From contig CM060947.1 in assembly GCA_030765055.1 (NCBI GenBank), positions 104,119,619-104,183,618 on the forward strand: a DNA stretch of 64,000 nt, given 5' to 3'. Positions 35,760 through 46,959 of this stretch are shown piece after piece. The notes below the pieces were generated by a model, which made no database searches, had not been told where the DNA came from, and saw only the letters and a list, made by a program, of their open reading frames with translations. Position numbers and translations under genes: made by a program. The stretch is from Mantis religiosa (lineage: Eukaryota; Arthropoda; Insecta; Mantodea; Mantidae). The number at the start of each line of letters is the position of its first letter. Within the stretch, counting starts at the first letter, position 1.

Positions 35760-35990
35760 GAATACAGACAGAAAGGAACAATAGTAATATGAAATTGAAA
35801 CAAGTGAAAAATTTCAGGGATAGACAAAAATTTAGCTAATACAAAAAACTAGCCCAATAGTGAAGTAAATGGAAGGTAATGACTATTATAAGGGGCAAAC
35901 ACATACAAAGTATGCAATTCTATTGAAGAGCTGCCTTGTTAGTAAAGGGACCAGGGCCCAGCTTAGGGGTAGCTCAAGATGTATTTGTTT
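35760..35990 (+). repeat. Dispersed repeat shared with 12870-13130
   Basis: The plus strand is the reverse complement of 12870-13130, including the CTTAGGGGTAGCTCAAGATG end. Probable LINE piece. Confidence 0.55.
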
Positions 35991-35999
35991 CATTATTTA

Positions 36000-37650
36000 A
36001 TAAATCATCATATATTAAGCAAGTTCAGTTTATGACATATCTTGCTAGGTGTGGCATTAAGCAATGCAAACTATTTTATTTAGAACTCTAGTTAAAATAT
36101 GTTTTAAAAGCCTTAATGCTACAAATAAGATAAACTTTAACACTTCCTTCCAATCTGTAAAATTTTGGTATCTGTGAGATCAGAACACGCTTTATAGGTG
36201 AAAGATTGGCAATCTAACATCATACATTACATAATGTTAGGATTTGCAAATATTTTGCAACTGTACGATATCTTTTGTAATCCTAGCAATATGCCAGGTG
36301 AGTCAGCTGCACCTGTTTATCCTTACTGTTCTTACTTACCTTATCCTTTTACTGTTTCTATTGGTTCTCTTGTGAGCCAAAGACACAAGAATTACAATAC
36401 GATAATTAGAGATCTACAGGGGTTAGCTAACCATATAAGTTGCGCCAAGCTCAGCCTACCAGCAGGTAAGAGAGGTCCTTGCCCTTTAAAGGGTAACTAC
36501 AGGTATCTTTATCTTTTATTTGGGATCATGTTTAACTTTGTGACCGTATAATCTGTACCACATCTGGTGTTGTAAACTGTTACGTAGTTGGCTTTCATTT
36601 GTTTAGGAGCATGTTGACTATGTTAAATCTAATAGTTTTTGTTTCATTCTTAAATCTTATGTTTCACTTTGTATTTGTGAAATGTTTGAAACTTAACTGA
36701 ATGGTTCAAGAACAACACCAACCATAATTAAATATCTACTATGAACTATACATTTATAACTATCTAATAACATGGATATTATTGTATTTTGTAAACACCT
36801 ATAATGTTATAAAACACGTTACTTACAGCATAACATCAAATTATAGGTCACAAGAGGTAAAACAAAGGGTAATACAATTTTTTAGTTGATCATGAAAGAT
36901 TTGAACCCAAGTTGAGGAGGCAGAGTGGTGAAATAACCTGTATAATACCATTTAGCCAACACTACCTAGTGAGGGAAGGTTCCTGCACAAATAAGTAACC
37001 GTAGACCTCAGACCCCACCTCGGATCTTTATGCACTTTTTACAACTTCAGTGTTTTGAGCTCATTTTGGTAGTTTTAACACAAAAAAAATTTCATCCACC
37101 ATTAAATTATGAGCTAAAAACTGCCGTAATTTGTGAGAAAAGCAAAAACAATCTACCTAGTTCTTAGCATTTTTTGACATGGCTGTACAATGAACACAGG
37201 TGTTGGCTGAAGATTTAAATCCAATTGGTTCCACTGTGTGAATCTGCCATTTTGTGTTCCAATGTTGTTATCAACTGATGCATGTGATAGGTTGTTCCTT
37301 CAGGGGCACGTTTAAATGTTTGTGTGAATATACGCTAATGAATAAAAGTTTGTAAACCCATTTAAAATTATTACTGCAGCTCTCTGTGTCTGGGAATGTT
37401 GTTTTTGGAATCAACATACATAGTGATGGTTTTCTGTTCCATACAACACTTATGCATAGTATTATCTATCCCTCTTCTATAAACTGTTCTACAAATCATC
37501 CATTAGTAGGCATTAAAGAAAGGCATACGTCACATGTGACGCTTAGAACATTACATAAATTTAGAAATAAATAGGAGGCAGGCAGGCCACTCACCTGGTT
37601 TATGTAATATTTTTTTAAATCAGCAAAGCTACTTGATGAAAGCACATTCA
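36000..37650. other. No recognisable gene
   Basis: Intron sequence. A 117-codon open frame at 36198-36551 has no domain I recognise and no splice context; treated as chance. Confidence 0.5.
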
Positions 37651-37725
37651 AATACAATGCATTCATCGAAAAAAACTATTTGTAATCGGTTTATTGACAC
37701 TTCGTCACTTACCTTTTTATATTAT

Positions 37726-37769
37726 CGAGGGACTAGTTTCGGAAGCCATCGCTTCCATCCTCAACCTCT
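37726..37769 (-). ncRNA. Hammerhead-like motif, PLE family B (left arm)
   Basis: Stem I GAGG/CCTC, core TTGAGGA, stem II GGAAGC/GCTTCC around GATG, GAAAC, TA, GTC. The stems are strong; only the first core base departs from CTGANGA, and one extra T sits between core and stem II. Confidence 0.55.
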
Positions 37770-37820
37770 TTCCAACAATCTAAATCAAATCTATCAATTA
37801 TCTAAATCAGTTGGAGAAAA

Positions 37821-37862
37821 ATTAAGGATGGAAGTGATGGCTTCCGAAACTAGTCCCTTGAT
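37821..37862 (+). ncRNA. Hammerhead-like motif, PLE family B (right arm)
   Basis: Mirror copy of the motif at 37726 with core TTAAGGA and stem II GGAAG/CTTCC, then GAAAC-TA-GTC. Two core changes. Confidence 0.45.
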
Positions 37863-37979
37863 AATATAAAAAGGTAAGTGACAAAGTATCAATAAACTGA
37901 CTACAAATAGTTTTTTCGATTAATTTTGACATCACTGTTACTAAATTCCTCCAATCACGTATAACAATGCATTCATGTT

Positions 37980-38670
37980 TCTTTGTAATATAAAACTGAC
38001 AATCTTAATCTGCCATTACATATGGGAATGATTTCCTCATACTATGATGCCTTACTGACTTCGCTATGGAATTTATATAGATGGGTGCTAAGTGAGAGGA
38101 CAAGTTTTAAACCATCTCCCCCATTTTGTTTTTTGCTTTGGCTACTATCCAAGGAACTTCTATTCTCTTAGCACTGTGTTGTTGTACAGTCTGACCATGC
38201 ACAACACACAGTGGTGGCAGGGGAAGTAGGAGAATGACACTGTTGGTGGCAAATTGGCATGCCTGACATGAGTCAATATACAATCTGATAAATTAGCTTC
38301 ACTTCTCAATAGATTTCAAGGGGGAAAAAAATGGCTCAACAGAAACTACATCAAAATATACTAATCATTAAAATTTGTAACTCTTTTGCACTGAAATCAT
38401 GGTCTGCATAGCTAACAAACAAATAGTTGACTAAATTATATTAATTCACCCCTACAAAGAATTCAGATTTATCAGAACTCTCAAAGGAAATTTTACTTCC
38501 TACCATGAGGAAATTAATTTCTTTTATGAATATGTTCACCTAATTTTATATTCCAAAGTTAGCTGACACCCAGCAATGAACTTCAGAGCAATAAGAGCCA
38601 AGAGATAACATCACAGTAGGACACAGATAAAAATTAGAATTCAATATACAATTGAAATTTGAGAATAAAC
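37980..38670. other. No recognisable feature
   Basis: Intron sequence flanking the dynein exon at 38790; nothing recognised. Confidence 0.5.
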
Positions 38671-38789
38671 ATTTCTTCTACTTTTCACGTTTACTAAACA
38701 AACTAATATAAATATACTTGCTTATTATTAATAAAAATATTACATCTTGAGGTGAAACGTATGAATTAAATAACTTGAAAAACTCATAC

Positions 38790-39044
38790 CTTGCAAATGT
38801 AGCAGCCAACACAGGAGACTGACAATGAAAAATGTACTCTGGTGTTGTTTTCTTGAACTTAGTATTCCATACCAGGCATACACCATCTGGATCATTGGGC
38901 GAGTCCTCATTGTTGTGGTAGCTAGCAACTAGCAACTCAGGGAACTGAGGTGACCAGTCTAATGAAGTTACACATCGATTTCGTGACCATCGTTCATCGT
39001 AAAAGCAGCGGTTCAATGAAAGCCTTAGCCCAGATTTTTCATCC
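38790..39044 (-). CDS. DYNC1I: Dynein intermediate chain exon: start of WD40 domain
   Basis: This 255 nt exon has a TTTTAG acceptor and a GTATGA donor and encodes 84 full codons. Landmarks are [45 protein letters not shown] and [15 protein letters not shown], the opening blade of the DIC propeller. The exon ends in AG, completed by G of the next exon to give arginine before FHPNL. I see no stop or frameshift. Confidence 0.97.
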
Positions 39045-40309
39045 CTAAAAGAATATGCATGCAGAATCACATGTAATTCTAATATACAAAAATTAACTTG
39101 TATATGCAATTATGTAACAATGAGATGTATTAATTATTAATTATCTTAACATTTCTACCAATGTATTGCATTCCCATACCCAGTGGTCCATTTTCAGGAA
39201 TTACTAATACTTTAAGAATTACTTCAATGGTTCATTGCAACATTTATAATTACATTTACTACCATTTATCCCTTGGTGTAAACAATAAGCTGAGAAATTT
39301 CAGTATTACAAATAAATAAATAAACTATAATGGCTTTAAAGTATATTACACTTCAGAAAAAGTGGAAGAAAGATTATTAGCTCTAAGATATTGAAGTAAT
39401 TTTACAACACCACCAATATTCCTGAATTCTTCTCTTGAATAGATGACTGAAAGTTCTGTATGTAGTTTGTCCTTATCAAACACTGGGAACATTTTTATGC
39501 ATTCACTGAACGCATTTTCTGGAAATATTGAATTAAATTGCTCAAATTGTGAATCTTGAAGCAGGGAAGACACAGAAAGATGTTTTGTAAACTTGAAGCG
39601 GAGATTCAATTGTGAAAGTATAACATTATATACTTCCTTGGCTGTTGCTGCTGCTGCTCTGGTCTGGTCTGTGTGTCTGAAACAATTTTTCTTTTGTGTT
39701 GGTCTTCTGCTACCAAATCACATGACTCCATCGTGCTTCTTACTTTTATAATTTAGGCGGCGAAAGTAGATATGTACACTGGAACTTTGGCAGCATCTAT
39801 GTGGCAATTCTGTAGTTGATTGTACAGTATTTCTATATGAGGCATAACTAAATGGAAAAAAATTAAGCCATAAACAAAACTCATTATTTTCAAGATACCC
39901 CAATAAAGCACTTGCCTTATTTATTGTCACACTGCTGAGGTCTCTGATTCTGACAAAATTTGAAAACACTCTTTCAATGCCTCCTTTTCGTAAACAACAT
40001 TTACAGTTGTAATGGGAATTTGTTGGACTATTCGTAGTTAATTCTGATTTCTTTCTTGGATCCTCCTGTACAAGGCATCCATGCCATCATCAGCTCCAAA
40101 ATTATGTTCGTACGTTCACTTTCATGATTATTTTGAAATATCAATCAAATTCTAAATAAGTCATGAGACATATGTGTTTCAAGGCGTGGTTTGGAATAAA
40201 GAAGTCAAATTCTATAATTGGTTATATTTATAAGAATTCGAACTACAACTTAAAACGTTTTTGTTCTTTCAGCGGTATACATCACATTCGTCGTTACAAC
40301 AAAAATCTT

Positions 40310-40570
40310 TCTCTTTATAACAAGATTATTAACTTATCGTAATGTAACAAAACTGAAGAACATATCTATCTCTTAAAGATTATTATTGACTTCTCATAAC
40401 TAAACAAGACTCAAGAATATATCTGTCTCTTAAAGATTATTATTGACTTCTCGTAACTAAAAAAGACTGAAGAACATATCACTCTCCTAAAGATTATTAT
40501 TGACTTCTCGTAATGTAACAAAACTGAAGAACATATCTGTCTCTTAAAGATTATTGACTTCTCGTAACTA
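40310..40570 (+). repeat. Tandem repeat, unit about 57 bp, about four copies
   Basis: Unit core GAACATATCTGTCTCTTAAA, then GATTATTATTGACTTCTCGT. The same words occur once in the LTRs at 42520 and 46029 (GAACATATCTCTCTTTGAAG, then ATTATTGATTTTG), so this is probably an amplified piece of a related LTR. Confidence 0.8.
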
Positions 40571-40590
40571 TCGTTACTTCTACTTAATTT

Positions 40591-40667
40591 TGTGATTGGC
40601 CGATCCAAAGGCACGTCACCACATTACATCATATTACGTCATATAATTATTATTTCGGCCAATCACA
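40591..40667. repeat. Inverted repeat with CCAAT boxes
   Basis: TGTGATTGGCCGA at 40591-40603 is exactly complementary to 40655-40667, with ACGTCA/TACGTCAT words between. Possible terminal repeat or promoter part of the LTR-like sequence to its left. Confidence 0.55.
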
Positions 40668-41860
40668 CAATTACATACATTTTTACATATTTAAATTCAT
40701 AATTCCTCCGAACATAACCCAAAAATACTGTTACACAGTCCTGGATTTGTAGTTCCACCTCATTGATCCACCACTGGGTATTCTCTTAACACAAAAGTCT
40801 AAAACTGATGATCTGTGTGGAGAGCAGGAAAAGAAGGCGGATATAGCACAAAGATTTGAAAAAAGAAATCCTAGCTTTTGTATTTTGCCTGGCAGCTCTC
40901 TCCATTATCACATTTAGTTGATGAGCTAAGCAATGCACAAAGTAAATTTTGTGGTACACATCCCTAACTTTAGCTTGCAGTCCATTGATAGGCCCGCTCA
41001 TGCTGCACCATCAAAACTTTGGCCTATAAGCTGCTTCTTATTTTCTTCTTAGAAATTACAACTTCTGAAATTGCATCAGAATTTTGCCCATTCGGAATAA
41101 AAAATCCCCAGAATCGCTCAACAAGACTACCTAAGACATTACAATACCTTAAGACTATTACAAGCTGAAACATATCAACAATATCTGTAGTTTCGTCGGC
41201 CATAACAGATACATAGTCTGCTGTGTCAATTTCTTCTAAGATCTCAGAAACTATTTGTAGATCTGTTCTAAGATGTTTACTTTACGAACTTCAAGAATGC
41301 ACTGAAGTAACTCATTTTGTATTGTCTTAGAAGTTCCTTTAAAAAAATGAGTCACCATTAAGATGAACCTTAAATAGGGAATCAATTTCTCCTGTATATT
41401 TAATCAACCCCCTGAGCACCCATTGATTTTGTGACCCTTCAAGATCTTCATCCCCTCTTAGGGGTATCTCGTGATAACCACAAATTTCACACAGTTGATT
41501 ATCTTTATAAGAGTGTCCCTATTTTTTTAACTTGATCGTTGTGACTATCTATTGATTCCTTATAGGCTTGGCTTAAACATGTCTGTACATTTACTGACCC
41601 AAGTGTAGCAAAATTAAGCATGTTATTAACATGGTTTCTGGACGTTTCAGGTTTATGAAATTTTTCATATAGTCTCTTCAAGTCTGAAACTCCCTTTTGA
41701 ACCAATGCAATGTTGGCTGCATCATCTTTAATTCCAAATAAAAGGCAAGGAAAACAGAACAGGGAATTGTTGACTTCACAGCCAGATATCTACTCATTTT
41801 GTGTAAATTTCTCTATTCAATTTATGCAATTGAGGCAACAATAAAATTACAATTTTCTCT

Positions 41861-41874
41861 GGGGGGGGGGGGGG
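41861..41874 (+). repeat. G14 homopolymer
   Basis: Fourteen G in an AT-rich setting. Confidence 0.85.
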
Positions 41875-42207
41875 ATGGCTGCAGTCCCACAGCCCTCCTT
41901 TATCGGCAGCCACTGATAAACTTTAACCATCTGTATGCAAGGGGACCTGGGTTCGATTCCTAGATGAGAATGGGAGTTTTCTGTAGCCAAGAAAAATCCC
42001 TAATATCTCCAGAGAAATATGAATGATGCATGATCTATGGCACAAAAAATTCTCAAAGACCCAAAACCTGGACGTTAACAGCAAATGTTCTTCTCTTCTA
42101 GAACATAGTCAATGAATGAATTAAAAATATATTTTTGCTTTATTATTTTCAAATGGCAGTTCCCCTTCCCCTTCAAATAAATTGTACCAATTGTATTGCA
42201 TACATCA

Positions 42208-42455
42208 GAAAAGCCTGCCTCGGTAGCGTGGTGGTAGCGTGTCTGCCTCACGTTCAAGAGGTCCCGAGTTCGAATCTCGGTCAGGGTGAGTTACCTGGAT
42301 AAGGTTTTTTCCAGGGTTTTCCCTTATTCTAAAAGACGAATGTCGGGTAACTCTAAGCTCTATGAATCCTGGGATCATTTGAGCATCATTTTACCCATCC
42401 CATTCATCGTCCGATATGACTTAACGTTGGAGGACGTAAAATTACAAAAAGAAAA
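42208..42455 (+). mobile_element. SINE family 1, best-preserved copy
   Basis: The tRNA-like head at 42208-42283 has GGTGGTAGCGTGTCTGCCTC and GAGTTCGAATCTCGG. The loop reads CTCACGT, suggesting descent from a valine tRNA (CAC), although stems are imperfect. The body is TCCAGGGTTTTCCC, then GGGTAACTCTAAGCTC, and the A-rich tail follows TTAACGTTGGAGGACG. Confidence 0.92.
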
Positions 42456-42519
42456 GAAAGAAAAAAAAACCATCAGAAATATGAACCTTTCACAAGCATC
42501 ACTGAATTAAGATAACCGC

Positions 42520-43129
42520 TGTAACCAGATTTTCTATTCATTGCAGATAGGATGCACGTTGACTGTTTCAAAGACCCAAGTCGGGAAGCCAGATGTAACA
42601 GGGTTACTTCGCTGTAGTTTGAATTGTTTTTTAATGATTGTGTTTGATTAAATAAGAGTCCGTTTTCAGCTGTGGTTTCTAGTGAAATAAATAGAATTTT
42701 GGATAAGTCCAATTTCGTAATATATAATTGTATAATCTGGATTACATTTTACTCAAACTTTCTATCTTAGTCAATCATTGCAGGTTACCTCCAGCATATC
42801 GATAAATCCTTACTTCCTTAATAAAATAGTTTCCATTAATTACATAAAATTGCTCACTCCTGCACGTCCACTCCATCGCTATTAAAACTTCTCTTGCCCA
42901 CATCATCTTTCCACCATCAAGATTACAGAACATATCTCTCTTTGAAGATTATTGATTTTGTTTGTTACTATTCAAAACTTTTATATTCACCGCGACATTT
43001 TTCCATCATGAAACAAGATTATTGATTTTCTTCCCATAGCAACCATTCATAATTTTTTTTATATTGTCATTACCTGGTCAGATCAGAAAACAAAACTCCT
43101 TTTCAAGTTCAACAAAAACTACCGTTACA
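42520..43129 (-). repeat. 3' LTR of the retrotransposon
   Basis: 610 bp, near-identical to 46029-46659 apart from small indels (for example near 42660 and 43070). Confidence 0.88.
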
Positions 43130-43470
43130 AATGCCCCTCTTCGAAATATATGGAAAATAGCTAAATAAACTCATTAACAATATATTTCCATATATTTTGA
43201 AGAATGCCCCCAAATTTAATAATTTTGTTTACAACAATAATACATAACACAAGTTTAACAGATAAAATATAACAATAAATAAACATTGAATGAAACATAA
43301 CAATAAATGAACATTGAACAACTTGACATTACTATAACATTTTTTTAAATATATATCTTTGTTTTCATGTGGGGTGTGCCCTGCCCCAAAATTTGCATTA
43401 AAGTATTTTTATAATTACCATTTTTAAATTATTGACAATGAACAAAACATAATGTAACAATATAAAGAAT

Positions 43471-43639
43471 TACACAGAAAATTGAAGCTAGTTACAATGG
43501 AGTAATAAATATTACACAAATAAAAATGTTTGTTAATTATAATCCACTTATCTTAAGAAGTTGATGTTAAAAAGAAAAAAGTTTTAACATCAACTTCTTG
43601 AGATAAGTGGATTATAATTAACAAATATTTTTGTGTAAT
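43471..43639. mobile_element. Palindromic PLE-like element family D, copy 2
   Basis: Same structure as 6304-6479: a hairpin around AAGTTGATGTTAAAA and a tail only on the left (CAGAAAATTGAAGCTAGTTA). Flanked by ATAAAGAAT, with AATATAAAGAAT visible at 43459-43470 and 43637-43648. It sits inside the LTR retrotransposon. Confidence 0.72.
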
Positions 43640-43722
43640 ATAAAGAATATTTTTTTTTTTTTGACATAACAATTTGTAAACAAATATATAATTAAACATC
43701 TTTTAACCTGAATTTAAGCAAC

Positions 43723-44431
43723 TTAATTATATATAATTTGTGCACAATTTATATACAAAAGAACTCTGTTTTGGTGTTTCATGTTGGGCAATTCACCCAC
43801 ATAATTAATTATTAATTTTTCAAGTTGTTCCATATCGATGGTAAGGTTTATTACAATTTCATGGTTCATACTCGTAACTTTTGAACAGTTAGTGTGATAA
43901 ATTTTACTCAGTTGGCTAATCTGAGCATTGCAAGCATCCAGAACTTGGTAAATCCGTCTTCTGTTTTTATGTGTATTATAACACTGGTTGAAGGTTAGGT
44001 TAGTGTTGTGTTTAATTCTTTGAAAAAACTTTAGCAAAATTATTTCGTGTGGTGTGTGATATATGTGACCATTGTGACCTTCATTGTGTATTTGTATTTG
44101 TGTTTGTGAGAACATTTCGTGTACATATACATTACAGTTCACATCAAAATACTGATTGTTTGAATTTACAACATGCATTTTCTGATAACTATCTGTATTA
44201 TAACATTCTTTGTTTGGTAAGGCAACATTTGTTTCATTTTTGTATTTAATAACCTTTAGAATTTTCTTTCCATTATTTTCTTTTTCTTTTTCAAATTTTT
44301 CTTGCACAAGTTTTATTTGTGAAATTACTCCTTCATTTAATTTAACTTCATCATACTTTAACTTTAATTCATCACATTGTGATTGCATCTCAGTACCAAT
44401 TACTTTTACATCATTTTTAATACTGTGACTT
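43723..44431 (-). pseudogene. LTR element interior, gag-like 3' part
   Basis: Open from the solo LTR to 43723. It begins SHSIKNDVKVIGTEMQSQCD with a heptad-like, charged helix (LVQEKFEKEKENNGKK), then an asparagine-rich part without recognised domains. It probably continues the coiled-coil frame cut by the solo LTR. Confidence 0.5.
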
Positions 44432-44825
44432 TGTGGGTTCGTGAAATGAAAAGTCCAATTACACAAACTCAACAATGTTCTTTATTTCCACCGACTTACA
44501 GTTTGACACTTGCCAATTACACAGAATTACGTAATGCACACAATTACGATACACCAGTTCGTCCGTTACAATTTCACTTGCACTAGTAATTACGGACAAT
44601 ACTCCGATGCACGTACACAGTCTTCTCGTTCCTTAACACGGCGCTCCTTCGCTAGCACGCCAAACACTGACTAACTCTTTCGCTCGCTGCAGCCCCTTTT
44701 TATAGGAATATCGCCGTTTTCTCGACTTCTCTAGTTTCCAAGCGAAGGTTCCAGATGGCCGTGGAAGAGAGGGAAGGGGCCGCCAGCGCAAGTGACATTT
44801 CCTCTAATCTTCCCCCTCAGTGACA
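44432..44825 (-). mobile_element. Solo LTR with intact-looking promoter and polyA signals
   Basis: On the minus strand it starts TGTCACTGAGG and ends CGAACCCACA. A TATAAAAAG box lies at 44695-44703, a GC-richer transcribed part follows, and AATAAA is at 44481-44486. It splits the gag-like frame. It is unrelated to the LTRs of the host element. The flanking duplication is unclear (perhaps AGTC). Confidence 0.65.
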
Positions 44826-45640
44826 GAGACTGATGAGTGGGTGTGGCCAAGCTGCCTGGGGTTCCTTCCAGCGGTCGCCGGTCATCCCTTTCCCTAATTG
44901 GGTGACAATACTATTCACCTCCTTGGTAATATTACTCTGCATATTTACTGTTTTCTCATGGTTTTTCCTAGAAGTCTCTGACAACACCTCACTTATCTCT
45001 TGCTTCATCCTATTTTCTAATTCTGATTTCTATTTTCTGTGTTTCTTCTAACTCATTCTGTTTAAGGACCTCTACTTCCTTAGCTATTTCACATTTTATA
45101 TCTTTCACTATATTTTCTTGTACTATCTTAATTTCCTGAAACATCTCTCTTAACCTAACAACTTCACTTTCATTTGATTCTATTTTCTGTTGTAATGATC
45201 TCATACCTTCCCTACATTCTTCTTTTCCTTTCTCAATTTCCTGTGTTATTTCACCTTTCAATTCATGTTCCAACTCTACACTAAAATCACTTCAACTTTG
45301 TGTTATCCTCCCTTCAAAATTACTTAAATCTTGATTCATCTCCTGCCTTAAAGTAACCTCAAAATTGTCCATTTTAGCCTCCACATTTCCCATACCATGT
45401 CTCAAATCATTTGAATTTTTATCTACTCTGTTTTAAATCGTCCATATCTTGTCTTAAATTATCCGTATCCTGTCTTAAATTACCCATATCTTTTGCTAAC
45501 TGCTTAAATATCTCCATCACCGACTCATTTTCATTATCTTTTCCCATTTTCTTCCTAACTTCTTCTCTCTCATCTTTTCTGTCAGCTGCTTCTTTACTAA
45601 TTTCCATTTTGCTAACTATTTTTCTACTCCTCAACAACAC
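44826..45640 (-). pseudogene. LTR element gag-like coiled-coil region
   Basis: Minus-strand frames 45640-45419, 45273-45010 and 45008-44826 are rich in E, K, Q and R with heptad-like repeats (LRQDTDNLRQDMDDLKQ; EVVRLREMFQEIKIVQENI). They end GMTGDRWKEPQAAWPHPLIS before the solo LTR. Long coiled coils with no enzyme motifs fit the gag of some insect LTR elements. Two frame breaks separate the pieces. Confidence 0.55.
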
Positions 45641-45830
45641 AAGTTCTATAACTACTTCTACACAGCAAATATCTACTTTTTGTTATTATAGTCTTTTAAA
45701 TGTTCTTACTTGAAACCATTTTCTTCTCTCTTCTTTCTTGTTAACTATTACCTGTCCTCCACACTTGATTAATTCTCCGAGATGTAGCTAATCTTCTATT
45801 CTCACTCCGATTCAAACCCACTGTTGTCTC

Positions 45831-46032
45831 GCCATATGTAGCAGTTACTTAATATGTTTGGAGGTAGAGATGATGTCTTCGAAGCACACGTTGGTAAGCC
45901 ATATGTAATGGAATTTTATTCTGCTTTCACTCTTTATTCGAGCTCCGCGGAGGGCGCCATATGTAACCAGTTTTTCTATTCGTAGTTAATTTCTCTCCAT
46001 CTTAAACAGCCCCAGACTGGGTACCATATGTA
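45831..46032 (-). repeat. Repeated LTR-edge motif
   Basis: (G/A)CCATATGTA occurs at 45831, 45898, 45956 and 46023. The third is followed by TAACCAGTTTTTCTATTCG, a near copy of the LTR edge at 46029. Confidence 0.65.
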
Positions 46033-46659
46033 ACCAGATTTTCTATTCGTTGCAGATAGGATGCACGTTGACGGTTTCGAAGACCCAAGTCGGGAAGCCA
46101 GATGTAACAGGGTTACTTCGCTGTAGTTTCAATTGTTTTTTAATGATTGGGTTTAATTAAATAAGAGTCATGAGGTCTCCCATTTTCAGGTGTGGTTTTG
46201 AGTGAAATAAATACAATTTTGGACAAGTCCAATTTTGTAATATATAATTTAATTGTATAATCTGGATTACATTTTACTCAAACTTTCTATTCTAGTCAAT
46301 CATTGCAGGTTACCTCCAGCATATCGATAAATCCTTACTTCCTTAATAAATAGTTTCATTTAATTACATAAAATTGCTCACTCCTGCACGTCCACTCATC
46401 ACTATTAAAACTTTTTATCTTGCCCACATCATCTTTCCACCATCAAGATTACAGAACATATCTCTCTTTGAAGATTATTGATTTTGTTTGTTACTATTCA
46501 AAACTTTTATATTCACTGCGACATTATTCCATCATGAAACAAGATTATTGATTTTCTTCCCATAGCAACCGTTCATTTTTTATGTCATTACATGGCCCAC
46601 TAATAGTCAGATCAGAAAACAAAACTCATTTTCAAGTTCAAACAAAAACTACTGTTACA
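46029..46659 (-). repeat. 5' LTR of the retrotransposon
   Basis: 631 bp partner of 42520-43129. Just inside it, on the minus strand, is TATGGTACCCAGTCTGGGGC, a possible primer-binding region. Confidence 0.88.
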
Positions 46660-46959
46660 TGGCAGTATCTGCAACTGTAATTTTGTACTGTGAAATCAAC
46701 TCACAATCCATTAACATATTTGGATAACAGAAATGTAGAAAATTTTAAATAGTTATAGCAAAAAAATGTTCACGTGCCATGCCAAATTCTTTTTTCATAA
46801 TTTATTTCTTATAATCGGGAAAAAACTAGTAATTTTTTAATGCTGTAGTGTCATGTATTTGGGTGCAATTTTAATTCTTGGGGATCATTTTCCTAAGAAT
46901 AAAAATTCATCCAAGGATATTTTTTTTTTTTTATCATTTATTTACATTTTCGGACTGCC

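Larger units (their letters stand above)
37667..37963. mobile_element. PLE family B head-to-head mini-pair
   Basis: Left arm 37670-37769 and right arm 37821-37918 are inverted copies of the family B 3' end, each with a hammerhead-like motif. Only the right side has the extra tail (CTGTTACTAAATTCCTCC). A perfect 13 bp duplication, ACAATGCATTCAT, lies at 37654-37666 and 37964-37976. No coding sequence. Confidence 0.88.
39340..41760 (-). pseudogene. hAT-type transposase relic (ZMYM1-like)
   Basis: From the right, the minus strand reads ICGYHEIPLRGDED, a decayed middle part, then MSGPINGLQAKVRDVYHKIY and FVHCLAHQLNVIMERAA, the centre of the DUF4371-type hAT transposase. After an interruption, 39609-39346 reads FPVFDKDKLHTELSVIYSRE and VKLLQYLRANNLSSTFSEV, the C-terminal dimerisation side. 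The region at 39720-40780 between them contains unrelated sequence including an LTR-like tandem repeat. Many stops; not functional. Confidence 0.75.
42520..46659 (-). mobile_element. LTR retrotransposon, probably non-autonomous
   Basis: Long terminal repeats lie at 42520-43129 and 46029-46659, both bounded by TGTAAC and GTTACA and closely similar along their length. The minus-strand orientation follows from a purine-rich tract (GAAGAGGGGC) next to the 43129 LTR. The interior (about 2.9 kb) has only coiled-coil, gag-like coding sequence and no reverse transcriptase, protease or integrase that I can read. No clear target duplication. It contains a solo LTR (44432-44825) and a palindromic PLE (43471-43639). 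Confidence 0.82.

Noticed and set aside
36198..36551. 117-codon open frame
   Set aside because: No recognised domain, no codon or splice support, lies in an intron on the opposite strand.
40310..40570. CRISPR array
   Set aside because: Units are contiguous tandem repeats without spacers in a eukaryotic intron.
42515..46664. Target duplication around the LTR element
   Set aside because: The bases next to TGTAAC and GTTACA do not match; the ends may have recombined.
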